Notes: a model not told the origin generated them from the letters alone. DNA of 64,000 nucleotides from Vombatus ursinus (GCF_900497805.2 NW_020954588.1:8413747-8477746), one strand, 5' to 3'; positions 22,478 to 32,380 are shown, numbered from the stretch's first letter. Translations and numbers: made by a program.

Positions 22478-22960
22478 TTGAGGAAAGCAAGTGGCATCAT
22501 TAACAGATGGAGTGTTTGGGAGTATATTCCAGGCATGATTGAGAGGCATGGAAATGGGAGAGGGATTGATATATGAGGAATGATAAACAGCTCAGTTTAG
22601 CCAGCATGGAAGAGATTTTTTTTTTCCATTGGATGGCGCTTGTGATTTCATCAGTATAAAAAACTCCTGACAAGGAAAGTCCCTCTATCAATGCAGATCG
22701 ACACCAATTCTGTAAGTTATAGTTTTAGAGTTGCCCCTGAGGAGATTAATATTTAATAAGTTTGGGAAAATCTGTAGGATTTAGGTTGTAAAAGGCTTTA
22801 TGAGTCAAACAGAAGGGTTCGTGTTTTATCCTGGAGGCAAGTGGGAGCCATTGAAGCATCTTAGACAGGGCAGTGAAATGTTTAGACCTGAGCTTTAAGG
22901 ATATATCACTTCAGCAGCTTTGGAAGATGGATTGGAGTAGGAAGAAAAAGGCCTCAACAC
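22478..22960 (-). mobile_element. L2 LINE internal fragment, minus orientation
   Basis: GTATATTCCAGGCATGATTG, GTTGTAAAAGGCTTTATGAG, GTGGGAGCCATTGAAGCATC and CAGGGCAGTGAAATGTTTAG match the reverse complement of the L2 ORF2 C-terminal coding region. A unique block at about 22610-22740 interrupts it. Confidence 0.7.
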
Positions 22961-22964
22961 AGCG

Positions 22965-23985
22965 CTATGATCTGAGAAGAGGAGATCACAAGCTAGCCCT
23001 CCATCTCTCTTTCAAGGACTGCAGTTAATCTGGCAATCCTCCATAATAGGAATATTAGGAGATGTGGCAGTTAATATTTATATTTTGCTTTGGGATTCTG
23101 GATGTTTAAGGGAAGGTAGAAATAGAATAATGTTGCTACCACTGAATGAAACGCACAGTTATTTGATGTTTAAGATGAGCTCATATTAGAGCTCTCAATG
23201 GATAGCAAGTATGTAAATGTTAATCTTCCTAAAACATTCTCAATAATGTATCATTATTATTATATTAATCTAGCCTTAATAGTCCTCTTACATCTAAATT
23301 AGCTGTGCTTCAGCAGGCCATAATTTAAAGAACATGCTAAAAAGAATACTTGTTCTGATTTCTAACATTACACCTTTGTTCTCCCGTTTGCAGGGGATCC
23401 CCGAAAATATGAATTCTCCAAATACTGTACCATACACGAGAAGAGGAGTAATGTTCTTAATTAAAGCCCAAACTACAAGGTGTTAAAAATCCATTAGCAT
23501 CTTCTGTAAGCTCATTACTGATGTAATTAGAAGAACAAAAAAAAAAGGCCAAAGAAATAGGGGAGCCTTGGAAAGAAACGGAGGCTGAGTTTCTACCGCT
23601 GCTTTTCTGCAGAATTGGCTGTGTGGTTTGGTGCTGAAAACTGCGAATATTCAAAATTGACCTGTGAAACTGTGAATCTCCAGGGTTTGCTGTAAAAGTC
23701 TGAGTTCATTTAGAATTCTGGAAAAGATGCAATACTATTTCTTCCTGTCCTTGGCATCCTCCATTATGTCAAGGCTACTGACAAAACACTGGGAGCCTGA
23801 ACAAATGAGAAATTCCTGCCCATCCGTGTACTTTCATCCAGTTCTGTTAATACTAGAATCCTAGACTGAAAGTCAGTTAGATAAGGCTCACAACCAAAAC
23901 CTAAGCAGGATTTGGAGCCAGGAGATTTTAGATTGCAATAAGTGATTTAGGCCATCAAAAAGACAGTTAGAAAAGAGAGGGTATA
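22965..23985. other. intron, repeat-poor
   Basis: No repeat family recognised over about 1 kb. No splice-flanked coding frame seen. Confidence 0.45.
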
Positions 23986-24084
23986 GTGCAACAGAGAGAA
24001 ACCTGTTTGCAAGTCCTCAATACAACACTAACCAGCTATGTGACCTTAGGTAAATCATTGCCTCTTTCAGCCTTTGTTTTTGTC

Positions 24085-24420
24085 TCTCTCTGTATCCCCA
24101 ATGCGGCACTAGATGGTGCAGTGGATAGAACATTGGGTTTAGAATCAGAAAGACTCATCTCCCTGAGTTCAAATCCCACCTCAGACATTTACTAGCTGTG
24201 TGACCCTGGGGCGAGTCACTTAACTCTGTTTGCCTCAGTTTCTTCATCTGTAAAATGAGCTGGAGAAGACGCCTGGACAGAGATAGTGGAAGACAGAAGG
24301 GCCTGGTGTGCTATGGCCTATGGGGTCACAAAGAGTCAGACACAACTGAACAACAACAGTATCCTCAATGCTTGGGAGAATGCCTAGCATGTGGTGGGTG
24401 CTTAATTGTTGAACTGATGA
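24085..24420 (+). mobile_element. L2 LINE 3' tail, itself split by a SINE
   Basis: The left part ends CTCTGTATCCCCAATG at 24103. The right part from 24359 reads GTATCCTCAATGCTTGGG, GTGGTGGGTGCTTAATTGTT. Confidence 0.75.
24104..24358 (+). mobile_element. MAR1-like SINE, full length, 12-bp target duplication
   Basis: GATGGTGCAGTGGATAGAAC, TGTGTGACCCTGGGGCGAGT, GTCACAAAGAGTCAGACACA, ACTGAACAACAAC. It is flanked by GTATCCCCAATG (24092-24103) and GTATCCTCAATG (24359-24370), 11 of 12 identical. Confidence 0.92.
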
Positions 24421-24559
24421 CTATAAAATGGTGATGATGATAATAATTGCAAAATTTGCCTCACAGGGCTGTTAGGTGTTTCACAAATTGCTGTATAGAA
24501 ATGGGAATTATTATTAAAAATTCTCAGGAAACACTGACTTGGTCTTTTGGAATTGGAAA

Positions 24560-24785
24560 GCACCTTCTAGATCAACTTTTATTCTCCTTCCTTTTTCTGG
24601 GTTTGTTTCCCTAGCTCCCTCATCTTCTAAATGAGTTTACTGAGACTGAAAGGTTAGAAGTATTTACTAGCTGTATGATCTCAGATAAGTCACTTAATTT
24701 TGCTGTAGTTCAGTATTCTCACTACAAGATAATACGAGTTGGAGTAGAACATCTCCAAATTCCCTTCAGGCTCTAAATCTTATGG
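24560..24785. mobile_element. two THER1-like SINE pieces in opposite orientation
   Basis: 24560-24650 is a minus piece (GCACCTTCTAGATCAAC, GAGTTTACTGAGACTGAAAG). 24652-24785 is a plus piece (TACTAGCTGTATGATCTCAG, CCCTTCAGGCTCTAAATCTT). Confidence 0.65.
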
Positions 24786-24929
24786 CCTTAGGAATGACAG
24801 AGTTTTGACTTAAACCTAGGCCTTTGTCCATCCTTTGGAGAACTCCACTATTTCCAGAATGCTGCTATGCTATTTTTGGACAGAAATTCTATCATCTCTG
24901 CACATCCACTATATTGATATGCAGTGGTT

Positions 24930-25125
24930 TCATAGGATATCATAGGGCCATAAATTTGGAATTGGGAGGGACCTTAGAAGCCAATGAACCCAACTTCCTT
25001 GGTTTGTAGATGAGGAAAAGAAGATACTGGTTAAGTGATTTTCTCAGGGTCATTCAGCCAGTAAGTGTCTCAGGTAGGCTTTGAGCTTTCATTTTCCTGA
25101 CTGAGACCAGCCCCATCTACCAGAT
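24930..25125 (-). mobile_element. THER1-like SINE
   Basis: CATAAATTTGGAATTGGGAG, GACCTTAGAAGCCAATGAAC, GTTAAGTGATTTTCTCAGGG, CAGTAAGTGTCTCAGGTAGG. Confidence 0.8.
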
Positions 25126-25339
25126 GTGTGACTATCCACAAATCTAATTTGATTTCATTCTGGGGAAAATGGTTCTGAAGTTACTTTAATTAGAATGGCA
25201 AGAGATTAGGTTATAATATCTGTGTACTATTCAGTATATTATGGATTTCTTCCTCTGGCCCCAAAGTCTTCTTTAGAGGCATTTTTATTATTTTACCAGA
25301 CCTATTATTTTATACAAGACTATTGTTATCATCTAGAGA

Positions 25340-25425
25340 TATTGTTACAGCTGAGATAACTGTAAAGGGCTTTGCAAACCTTAAAATGCTATACTGGCTA
25401 TTGTTTTATTATTATAATATTAAAT
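25340..25425 (+). mobile_element. MIR SINE tail
   Basis: ACTGTAAAGGGCTTTGCAAA, CCTTAAAATGCTATACTGGC, TATTATTATAAT. Confidence 0.7.
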
Positions 25426-25476
25426 TGAGCACTTTACATTTGAATTTCATATTGGATTTCATAGATTGATCCCAGG

Positions 25477-25728
25477 CCAGCTAGCTGGTGCGGCAGATAG
25501 AGTGGCAGGCCTGAAGTCAGGAAGAAGAGTCTTTCTGAGTTCAAATATGTACTCAGAAACGTAGTAACTGTGTGACCCTGGGCAAGTCATTTAACTCTGC
25601 CTTAGTTTCTTCATATGTAAAGTCAGATAGAGAAATAAATAGCAAACTACTCCAGTATCTTTGCCAAGGAAACCCTAAATGGGGTCATGGAGAGTTGGAC
25701 ACAACAGAAAAATGACTGAACAACAATG
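25477..25728 (+). mobile_element. MAR1-like SINE, full length
   Basis: GCTAGCTGGTGCGGCAGATA, GTGTGACCCTGGGCAAGTCA, TCCAGTATCTTTGCCAAGG, AAATGGGGTCATGGAGAGTT, TGAACAACAA. Confidence 0.9.
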
Positions 25729-25976
25729 CAGCTAAGTGGTACAGTGGATAGAGTGCTGGGCTTGGAGTCAGGAAGACCTGAGCTTAAACATGGTCTCATA
25801 TACCTACTAACTGTGTGATCCTGGGCAAATCCCCTTTACCTCTGTCTGCCTCAGTTTTCTCAATTATAGAATAGGGATAATAACAGCACCTACCTCCTAG
25901 GGTTGTGAAGATCAAATGAGATATTTGTAATGGAGCTTAGCACAGTGCCTGGCACATAGTAGGTGCTTGGTAAATC
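25729..25976 (+). mobile_element. MIR-type SINE, full length, in tandem with the MAR1-like copy
   Basis: Abuts the preceding SINE: GCAGCTAAGTGGTACAGTGG, CTTGGAGTCAGGAAGACCTG, ATAACAGCACCTACCTCCTA, GATCAAATGAGATATTTGTA, GCACATAGTAGGTGCTTGGT. Confidence 0.88.
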
Positions 25977-26034
25977 TTTCCTTCCTTCCTTTCTTGCTTC
26001 CTTCCTTCCTTCCTTGCTTCCTTCCTTTCTTTAT
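25976..26034. repeat. (TTCC)n microsatellite
   Basis: Interrupted TTCC/TTGC array grown from the 3' end of the SINE. Confidence 0.9.
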
Positions 26035-26099
26035 CAGGGAACACTGATAACAAAACTCTCTATCCCAGTGCAGATGTATGCTTGATCTGTAAGTGGTCT

Positions 26100-26225
26100 G
26101 GGCCGCTGAGGAGCGAAATGATTCATCCAAGGTCATACAACTATTAGGTCTTTGAGACAGGAATCGAATTCTAGGTCTTCCTGGATACCAGGCCTGCTCT
26201 CCATTATCTGCCCCTCTGCCTATCA
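26100..26225 (-). mobile_element. MIR/THER1-like SINE fragment
   Basis: GATTCATCCAAGGTCATACA, AATCGAATTCTAGGTCTTCC, CTCTCCATTATCTGCCCC. Confidence 0.65.
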
Positions 26226-26229
26226 CAGA

Positions 26230-27045
26230 TACATTTTACAGCAAATGTTCACTCCCTCTGGGCTGACCAGCATCCTCCTCTGCCCCTCCAATTTGTTTTT
26301 CTCGTATTCTCCATTCACAAATCATTCTCTCGACATGGCTTTTGCTGAGCAGTCGTTAAAAGCCCAACACTTAGTTTGCACACAGTTGTCTTCTTTCAAT
26401 TGATTTGCCAATGGTACATGCTGTTCTTTACCATGGCCATTTGAAACGCTTTAAATCCAAGTAAAGAGCCATGACACTTCAAGAACAAAAAACAAAAAGC
26501 ATAACAGTTAGGAGACCTGAGACCCTATGCTAGTCCCTCCATGTTTCATGCGGCAGGGTCCCTCTTGGGCCTCTCACTTATGCCACCAGCTGGTTGCTGC
26601 TGTAAATGCTATATTTTTTTAGGCTTACGAAACCACCTCGGTTCACATTAAATGGATTTGCTTTGCAGGAATCTTGACAGATTTCATATATTCAGCTAAA
26701 AAAGGTAGCATCATCTTGGGGAACGAACAAAATCACCTGCAATTAAGTGTGGATTCATCTAAAATTGGACTCCAAAGGATTCCGAGGTTAATTATGTTGC
26801 TGCTGTTTTCATAACAATAGGAGAACGTTGAACCAAATGGTCCTGTGTATGTAACAGTGTTCTGAGCTGCAGAAAATGCACGGCTGGTATTTTTCCCCCT
26901 CTCACTATGATCTTGCAAGTTTGAACATGAGTGGGTGAAGGCCAAGTTCAGATGTATTTTTATGTTAGAACACAGGAACTCTTCAAAAAGACTTTGGTAT
27001 TTCAACACCTTGATGGGTAGGGCTGTCATTTCACTGACAAGGGTA
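26230..27045. other. repeat-poor island, candidate conserved non-coding element
   Basis: About 800 bp with no recognised repeat; 26590-26990 is the most information-rich part. No splice-flanked coding frame. Conservation is a guess from texture. Confidence 0.3.
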
Positions 27046-27054
27046 TACCCTACA

Positions 27055-27159
27055 GGGGTGGGGAACCTCTGGCCTTAAGGCCACATGTGTGCCTCCTACT
27101 CCAACCCTAAATGCAACACATTTGGCCGTAAGGCTGCAGGTTCCCCACCCCTGCCCTAG
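27055..27159. mobile_element. hAT-type MITE, short copy
   Basis: Begins CAGGGGTGGGGAACCTCTGG and ends GCAGGTTCCCCACCCCTG, near-perfect inverted ends about 16 bp long. Same family as 1944 and 5552. Confidence 0.85.
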
Positions 27160-27200
27160 AATGAATGAGTGAGTGAATGAATGAATGAACGAATGAGTGC
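27160..27200. repeat. (GAAT)n microsatellite
   Basis: Repeated GAATGA/GAGT units. Confidence 0.8.
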
Positions 27201-27569
27201 ATTTCTACACTCCTTTGAGTGCAAAGGCTTACTTTGTGCAAATAAATGAAGGAGTACAAAGGCTTATGTTGTGCAAAGCACTGCTTTGGTGCAGATCATA
27301 GCCCATGCATGCCTTCTCACCCTGTGTGATTCTTGTCCAGGTCTTCTCTTCAATCCTGCCAAGAGCATCTACCCGCCACACTGAAGATTTTCCTCTGTTT
27401 TTTAATGTTTGTGTGCAATGATACAGTACACAGCCCACCCATCTGTTTTTTTCTAGCTCTTATTACATCCTCCTTTTCCGATCACACATTTCCTTTGTCT
27501 CTCGTGGACTGATTATTGCAGGCAAGATGTGCAGCCCACTTATATCAACTGGAATAACTAGGATTGACA

Positions 27570-27790
27570 TCACTTTAAGGTTTGCAAAGCATTTTACGTG
27601 TGTTATCTCATTGATCCTCCCAATAATCCTGTGTATATGTAAGAGAGATGCTATTATTATCCTCATTCTACACTTGAGGAAACTGAGGCTAAGACAGTTT
27701 AAGTGACTTTCCCAGAGACTGGTGTATGTGAGATAGGATTTGAACTCCAATCTTCTTGACTCCAAGTCCAGTGTTTTATTTATAGTGTTA
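27570..27790 (-). mobile_element. MIR SINE
   Basis: TTTAAGGTTTGCAAAGCATT, TTGAGGAAACTGAGGCTAAG, GATTTGAACTCCAATCTTCT. Confidence 0.85.
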
Positions 27791-27814
27791 ATTAGATGTT
27801 TGCAGTTCTGGGAA

Positions 27815-28190
27815 CTTTGGGTCCCTTGAAATTCTGATTCTTCAGAGGTTGGGTTGCTACTTGTTTCACTGCCGTGGAGCACGACCAGGAAAAGGCTGGT
27901 GTTAAAGGGACACGTATTTTTGCACTGGGAAGTTGCTTGAGTGTGCTAAAAGTAATGTGCAATTTCAGCAACCCAGCCTTCCGTCTTCCTCCATTTCAAC
28001 ACTAGGCACAACTCGCTGTCCATCTGCATTATCTGTCCAAGATAGACGTATTGATGGACTGACTCAATAGAATGTCCATCCAAGCACATCTCAGAATCTG
28101 GGTAATAGGCTTTCATCTTTGCTGCAAAAACATATTTGGCAGAAAATATCAAGAAAAATAGAACGGCTGCAGAGACCCTTCATGGGCTGT
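27815..28190 (-). mobile_element. RTE-clade LINE reverse-transcriptase fragment (broken)
   Basis: On the minus strand one frame reads HSIESVHQYVYLGQIMQMDS and then KWRKTEGWVAEIAHYF. This matches the YVYLGQ...RR...GWAAF region of RTE/Bov-B type reverse transcriptases, downstream of the catalytic motifs. In another frame FNTSLFLVVLHGSETSSNP matches the adjacent FNTxVLPxxLYGCETW block. The switch of frame and the loss of the conserved Trp after SET show this is a dead 5'- and 3'-truncated copy. It is the only autonomous-LINE coding remnant recognised, and it may be related to the LINE that mobilised the MAR1-like SINEs. Confidence 0.78.
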
Positions 28191-28324
28191 GATGGATAAG
28201 GAGGAGAACTTCAAGGTCTCAATGTCATCACTCAGAATATGGACCACTAATTGAATTGAGGTGAAAAGAGATTCCCATCCTTTTCTTCAGGAGGGCCTGA
28301 CGTCATTTCGATATCATCTAGAAA

Positions 28325-28505
28325 CCTTTCAGTTTATTTCAGTAAGTGCTTACTGGAGACCTAATAAGAGTGAGTGGTGGGGGTGAAAAGAAAGAAGGAG
28401 AAGTGGTCCCTGCCTTAATGAACCTGTTAATGAGCTGGGGAGGTGATAATAATAACAACACAAAGTACTTTCCTCACAACAACCTTGAGAGGAAAGAAAT
28501 GTAAG
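28325..28505 (-). mobile_element. L2 LINE 3' end, minus orientation
   Basis: TTTCAGTAAGTGCTTACTGG and GTGGTCCCTGCCTTAATGAA, interrupted on the right by the L1 piece. Confidence 0.6.
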
Positions 28506-28509
28506 ATAA

Positions 28510-28835
28510 CAGTGCTATAAAGACAAACAACTTGAAAGACTTATGAACCCTGATCAGTGGGATGGCCCACCACAATTTCAAGGGACTGAGGATGAAGCAT
28601 GCTGCCCACCTTCTGGTGGAGAGGTGACAGATTCAGCTTGTAGAATTAGACAGACATTTTTGGACATGGCTTATGCTGGAATTTGTTTTGTTGGATTATG
28701 CACATTTGTTTACAAGGATTTTTACTTCATTCCCCCCTTTTTCCCCCATTGGGGTGAGGGCAGATTGGAGAGGGAGAAAAAATAAATTCTTGGTAAAGAA
28801 TTTTCAAAATTAAAAAAAATAAAAAGAGGAAATTG
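28510..28835 (+). mobile_element. L1-type LINE 3' untranslated region
   Basis: AAAGACAAACAACTTGAAAG, TGGAGAGGTGACAGATTC, TTTTTGGACATGGCTTATGC, GGAATTTGTTTTGTTGGATT, then an A-rich end near 28795-28830. Confidence 0.75.
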
Positions 28836-28854
28836 GGCCTTGAAACACATGTAA

Positions 28855-29615
28855 TTTTTTTGTTTTTGTTTTTGTTTTTTTACAGACAGAAAAGGAGAAG
28901 ACATTCCAGATGAGCGAGAAAAAAGTATAAGTAAGAAGTAGGAACAAATATAATATGGGGTAGTGAGAAGATCAGTTTGGCTGGAGAAGAGAGTTCTCAT
29001 TGGAGGGGTCAAATAAATTAATTTGGAAAAAATAGGTTTCAGAGATAAATTTATATTGTTCCAGATCTCAAAGGTCTGGAAGGTTTGTTCATTTGTTTGT
29101 TGTTTTGTTTGTTGTTTTGTTTGTTTTTATCCTTGTGAGAGGTTTCTGAGCATAGAAGTGACATAGCAAAAGTAGTTGTTGTAGCAATGTGTAGTATGGA
29201 GTGGAAAGGGAAGATACTGGAGTCAGGGAAACTGGTTAGATGTCTTTTTCACTGGTTTATGCATGAGAAAGATAAAGGCCTAAATTAGAGTAGGAATGGA
29301 AAGGAAGTAATGGCAAACCCTAAGAGACTTTTTAAGGAATGCAACAGTAGGACTTGATGACATTTTGGACCTAAGGGGTGAAGGAAAGGGAGAGATCACA
29401 ACTTATTTCCTACTTTTAAACCTGGGAGACTGATGTCAGCTATGATATCAGTGACATAATAAGGAAGTTGGTAGGGTAAAAAGGTCTTAGAGGAAGCTGA
29501 TGAGTCCACTTTTAGAAATGTTAAGTTTGAGGTCAGAATATTAGAACAAAGTGATCCAAGAAAGCCGATAAAGTCTGTCCAATAGATTGAAATATTGTTG
29601 CGGTTAGCTCTAGAA
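28855..29615 (-). mobile_element. L2 LINE internal region, minus orientation (diverged)
   Basis: GACATTCCAGATGAGCGAGA, TTTCTGAGCATAGAAGTGAC, GGTGAAGGAAAGGGAGAG and AAGTTTGAGGTCAGAATATT fit an old reverse-complement L2. A (TTTG)n run sits at 29090-29130. Confidence 0.5.
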
Positions 29616-29639
29616 ATAGTGATTTGATTTCAATTCTAT

Positions 29640-30470
29640 GGAAATTATTTTTCCCTGTTTCCTCTTTTTTCTAGTTGAAACAAAACCCTCTTTACTTCTC
29701 TTTTCCTTTCTCTATCACCTCTTGTATCTAATCTTGTCCAGTCCCGTGTTTTCCACCTTTAAGATCTCTCTCATATCTCTTCTTTCCAACAAATTCTCCC
29801 TGCCATTACCCATACTGCACCATCTTGGTGTAGTCTTGCAATAGCTTCCTAACAGGACTTTCTGTCTCTTGTCTCTCTTGTATCGATTCATTCTTCAGTT
29901 CACTGCAAACCTAGTCTGTCTTATGAATAGCTCTATGTCACTCAAAACCCTTCAATGACTCCCTATGACACACTAAGAAAAAAAATCGACTTTTTCTTGC
30001 CTGACAGTTAAATTCTTCCAAATTCTATCAGTACCCTATCTTTCCAGTTTTATTTCATATTGCTCCCTCCATATACTCTACCTCCAGCTAAACTCAACTT
30101 TTTCCTATTTCCACTTTCCTGTCTCTTTGTCTTTGCCTGTCTCTGTGTCTTTGCCTAAATTGCTCCCTATGTCTGGAGTGAACCCTTTCCTCTTCCATCT
30201 TGAATTCCTACTCATCTTTGGAAGTTCAGTTACAATGCTAACTTCTTCACAAAGCTTTCCTTGAGTCTGTGACCCTTCCTCCTACCCCAAGAATTTTGTT
30301 TATACTTCTCTTACTCTCACTAATAGATACTGCAATTATTTGAGCATATGGTATATCCTCCTACTACCTCAATAAGGGCAGGGATCCTATTTCCTCTAAA
30401 TGTTCTCTGTTCCTTGAGCAGCAGCATCTGCATGCAGTAGGTACTTAAGAAATATGCCTTGAATTGAATC
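29640..30470 (+). mobile_element. L2 LINE 3' region, about 830 bp
   Basis: CAATAGCTTCCTAACAGGAC, CAAAACCCTTCAATGACTCC, CTGGAGTGAACCCTTTCCTC, AATTCCTACTCATCTTTGGA, CAATAAGGGCAGGGATCCTA and the tail GCAGTAGGTACTTAAGAAAT. The codons for the C-terminus of ORF2 are badly decayed. Confidence 0.85.
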
Positions 30471-31545
30471 AAAACACAATAATAGTCATTTTCAAAGATT
30501 TAATACTGTTTTTGTCTTTGCTAGAGTTAACGTAGTTAATGAAATTCTAGTTTGGACCTAAAATTATATTTATATATCAAGTATATCCTGGCTAAAGTCC
30601 CATGGCTTTGCAAATAGTGACAATATCTAGCAATGGTTTCAGGTGATTTCAATATGCATTTTTTTCTGGGAGGTATTGCAACCTTGCTACATAGTTCCAT
30701 TTTCAATCCAACGTCATTATATCACATGGAATGTGTAGCAAGCAAATTGTTTCTGTGTGACATTTTCTGCTTTCAAAATAAGATCTTTACTGGAATTATA
30801 CTCTACTTGGCAATCACACTTTCCTTTTTTCTTATTCTATCTTATATTTGAGAGATTTCATCTCTATGTCGTGAAGAAAAAAGGAACCAAACTTATAGTA
30901 TATACAGGGTGTCCTAAAAGTCTTAGTTCAGTTTAAAGCTCTCTCCCTTCAATTTAATGACACTTTTTGGAAATATTCCTGTACTCGCATGAGCGAAGTA
31001 GGAGATGGGATGTTTCCTCCCCATTCAAACAGCTAAGAGCCAATGGTAAAATGTGACAATACCCCACTACTGGGGATATTGAAGCTGAGAAGTACTCCCT
31101 ACAGCTAAGGAGGTGTCCAAGAAGGGTGATGGTTAATCAGATTAAATTTTATCAGCACCATGGTGCCTATAAAAACATAGAAGCCCCTGGTTTTGTGATT
31201 TTATTCTCATGAGGGTGAGTAGGTTTGATGGCAAACTGTTAAATAAACTTAAATGAAAGTTGTAATCACATACATGGCAGTAAAGGAAAGGTTAACAGAG
31301 ATCAAGAGGAATTCAAAACTGTGAGGACCCAACAAGGAAATCTTTATGCTTGTTAAAATATCCAATGCATCAATGAAATTGATGAAATATTTGAAATTAC
31401 CTAAGACTTATGAATTTGGGAATGGGAATGGTCTTTGGAAAAAACAGCATTACTTTCATTGAAATTTAAAATCAAAGAGTATTCATTCACACACATAATG
31501 TGCCCTGAGCTAGTGTAACATACTTCCCTTGAATGCTATCTAGAC
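30471..31545. other. intron with a possible mariner-type end at 30903
   Basis: 30903-30975 reads TACAGGGTGTCCTAAAAGTC then TTAGTTCAGTTTAAAGCTC, like one terminal inverted repeat of a mariner-type element. The matching second end was not found. The rest is unique. Confidence 0.45.
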
Positions 31546-31797
31546 CAGGGCTTCTTAAATTTTTTCCACTCATGACCCCTTTCTGTGTTTTGGCAGCTTT
31601 TATTGGCGCTGAATGGCCTGAGGGCATGTGTGGTACAAAGTGCACATGCTTTGTGTTCAGAACCAAGGCTGCAGTAAAGTTGGCTGATGCAACACAGGGA
31701 AGCTGTCAGAAACACCTCAGATTCATTATACATTTGATTTTTAATTAATTTTGGTCATTGTACTCTGGGGTCACAACCCACAGTATAAGAAGCACTA
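31546..31797 (+). mobile_element. hAT-type MITE, family B, with 8-bp target duplication
   Basis: A 252-bp element starting CAGGGCTTCTTAAATTTTTT and ending ACAGTATAAGAAGCACTA, flanked by perfect ATCTAGAC copies at 31538-31545 and 31798-31805. Body landmarks: TTTTGGCAGCTTTTATTGGC, AAAGTGCACATGCTTTGTG. A second, reversed copy lies at 48149-48437. Confidence 0.9.
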
Positions 31798-31805
31798 ATC
31801 TAGAC

Positions 31806-32052
31806 AACATCTGGTTAGAATTGGAAGAATGGGTGAGTTTATACCTTACTTTTAAAATTTACTCTACTTAGTATGATGGTTTCCTAAGTTCATGTCCACT
31901 CAATACCAAAATAACCAGCTTGTCAATTCAGCCAAATCTTTAGAAAGTCAATTCATAAGAAAGTTAAAACATGTCCTTGCCCTTTAACTTAGAGATCCCC
32001 CTTTTAGGTACAAAGTGCAAGAAAGAGAAAAGACAGAAAGAAAGGTCCCATT
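31806..32052. other. intron, unique
   Basis: Nothing recognised. Confidence 0.45.
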
Positions 32053-32070
32053 AAAGATGTAAGCTCCTAG

Positions 32071-32203
32071 GAGCAGTGAGGTGGCGCAGTGGATAGACCA
32101 CCGGCCCTAAACTCAGGAGGACCTGAGTTCAAATCCGGCCTCAGACCAAACACTTGACACTTACTAGGTGTGTGACCCTGGGCAAGTCACTTAACCCCAA
32201 TTG

Positions 32204-32245
<42 letters not shown>
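32071..32245 (+). mobile_element. WSINE1-like SINE with (CA)n tail and 18-bp target duplication
   Basis: GAGGTGGCGCAGTGGATAGA, GGAGGACCTGAGTTCAAATC, TGTGTGACCCTGGGCAAGTC, CCCCAATTGCCTCA, then a CA tail (about 32208-32245). Flanked by identical AAAGATGTAAGCTCCTAG at 32053-32070 and 32246-32263. The perfect long duplication and low divergence mark it as probably the youngest insertion here. Confidence 0.93.

Positions 32246-32246
<1 letters not shown>
32208..32246. repeat. (CA)n microsatellite in the SINE tail
   Basis: About 19 uninterrupted CA units. Confidence 0.95.
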
Positions 32247-32248
<2 letters not shown>

Positions 32249-32380
32249 GATGTAAGCTCCTAGAAAGCAAGGACTTAGAAAGCAAGGACTTTCAATTTTT
32301 TTTTTCTTTTTTTATCCTCAGTGCCTGGCACAGAGTAGGCACTTTATAAATACTTTGTTGATTGATTGATATTCACCAAA

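Larger units (their letters stand above)
23995..24520 (+). mobile_element. MIR SINE interrupted by an L2 tail
   Basis: The MIR head, ACTAACCAGCTATGTGACCT, runs to about 24085. The MIR tail, AAATGGTGATGATGATAATAA and CTCACAGGGCTGTTAGGTGT, resumes at about 24422. Between them lie an L2 3' tail and, inside that, a MAR1-like SINE. Confidence 0.75.
32053..32380 (+). mobile_element. L2 LINE 3' tail, split by a SINE
   Basis: AAAGATGTAAGCTCCTAG precedes the SINE and resumes after it with AAAGCAAGGAC, TCAGTGCCTGGCACAGAGTA, CTTTGTTGATTGATTGAT. Confidence 0.8.

Noticed and set aside
25976-26034. Regularly spaced short repeats as a possible CRISPR array
   Set aside because: Simple microsatellite with no spacers; this is vertebrate nuclear DNA.
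27463-27882. 139-codon open frame on the minus strand
   Set aside because: It runs through a MIR SINE and into the RTE relic; a chance frame across repeats.
28721-29012. Hydrophobic minus-strand frame suggesting a membrane protein
   Set aside because: It is a reverse translation of an L1 3' end and A/T-rich sequence.
30633-30851. SGDFNMH in a plus-strand frame, like the GDFN motif of LINE endonucleases
   Set aside because: No other endonuclease motif follows, and it lies downstream of an L2 3' tail in the wrong order. Probably coincidence.
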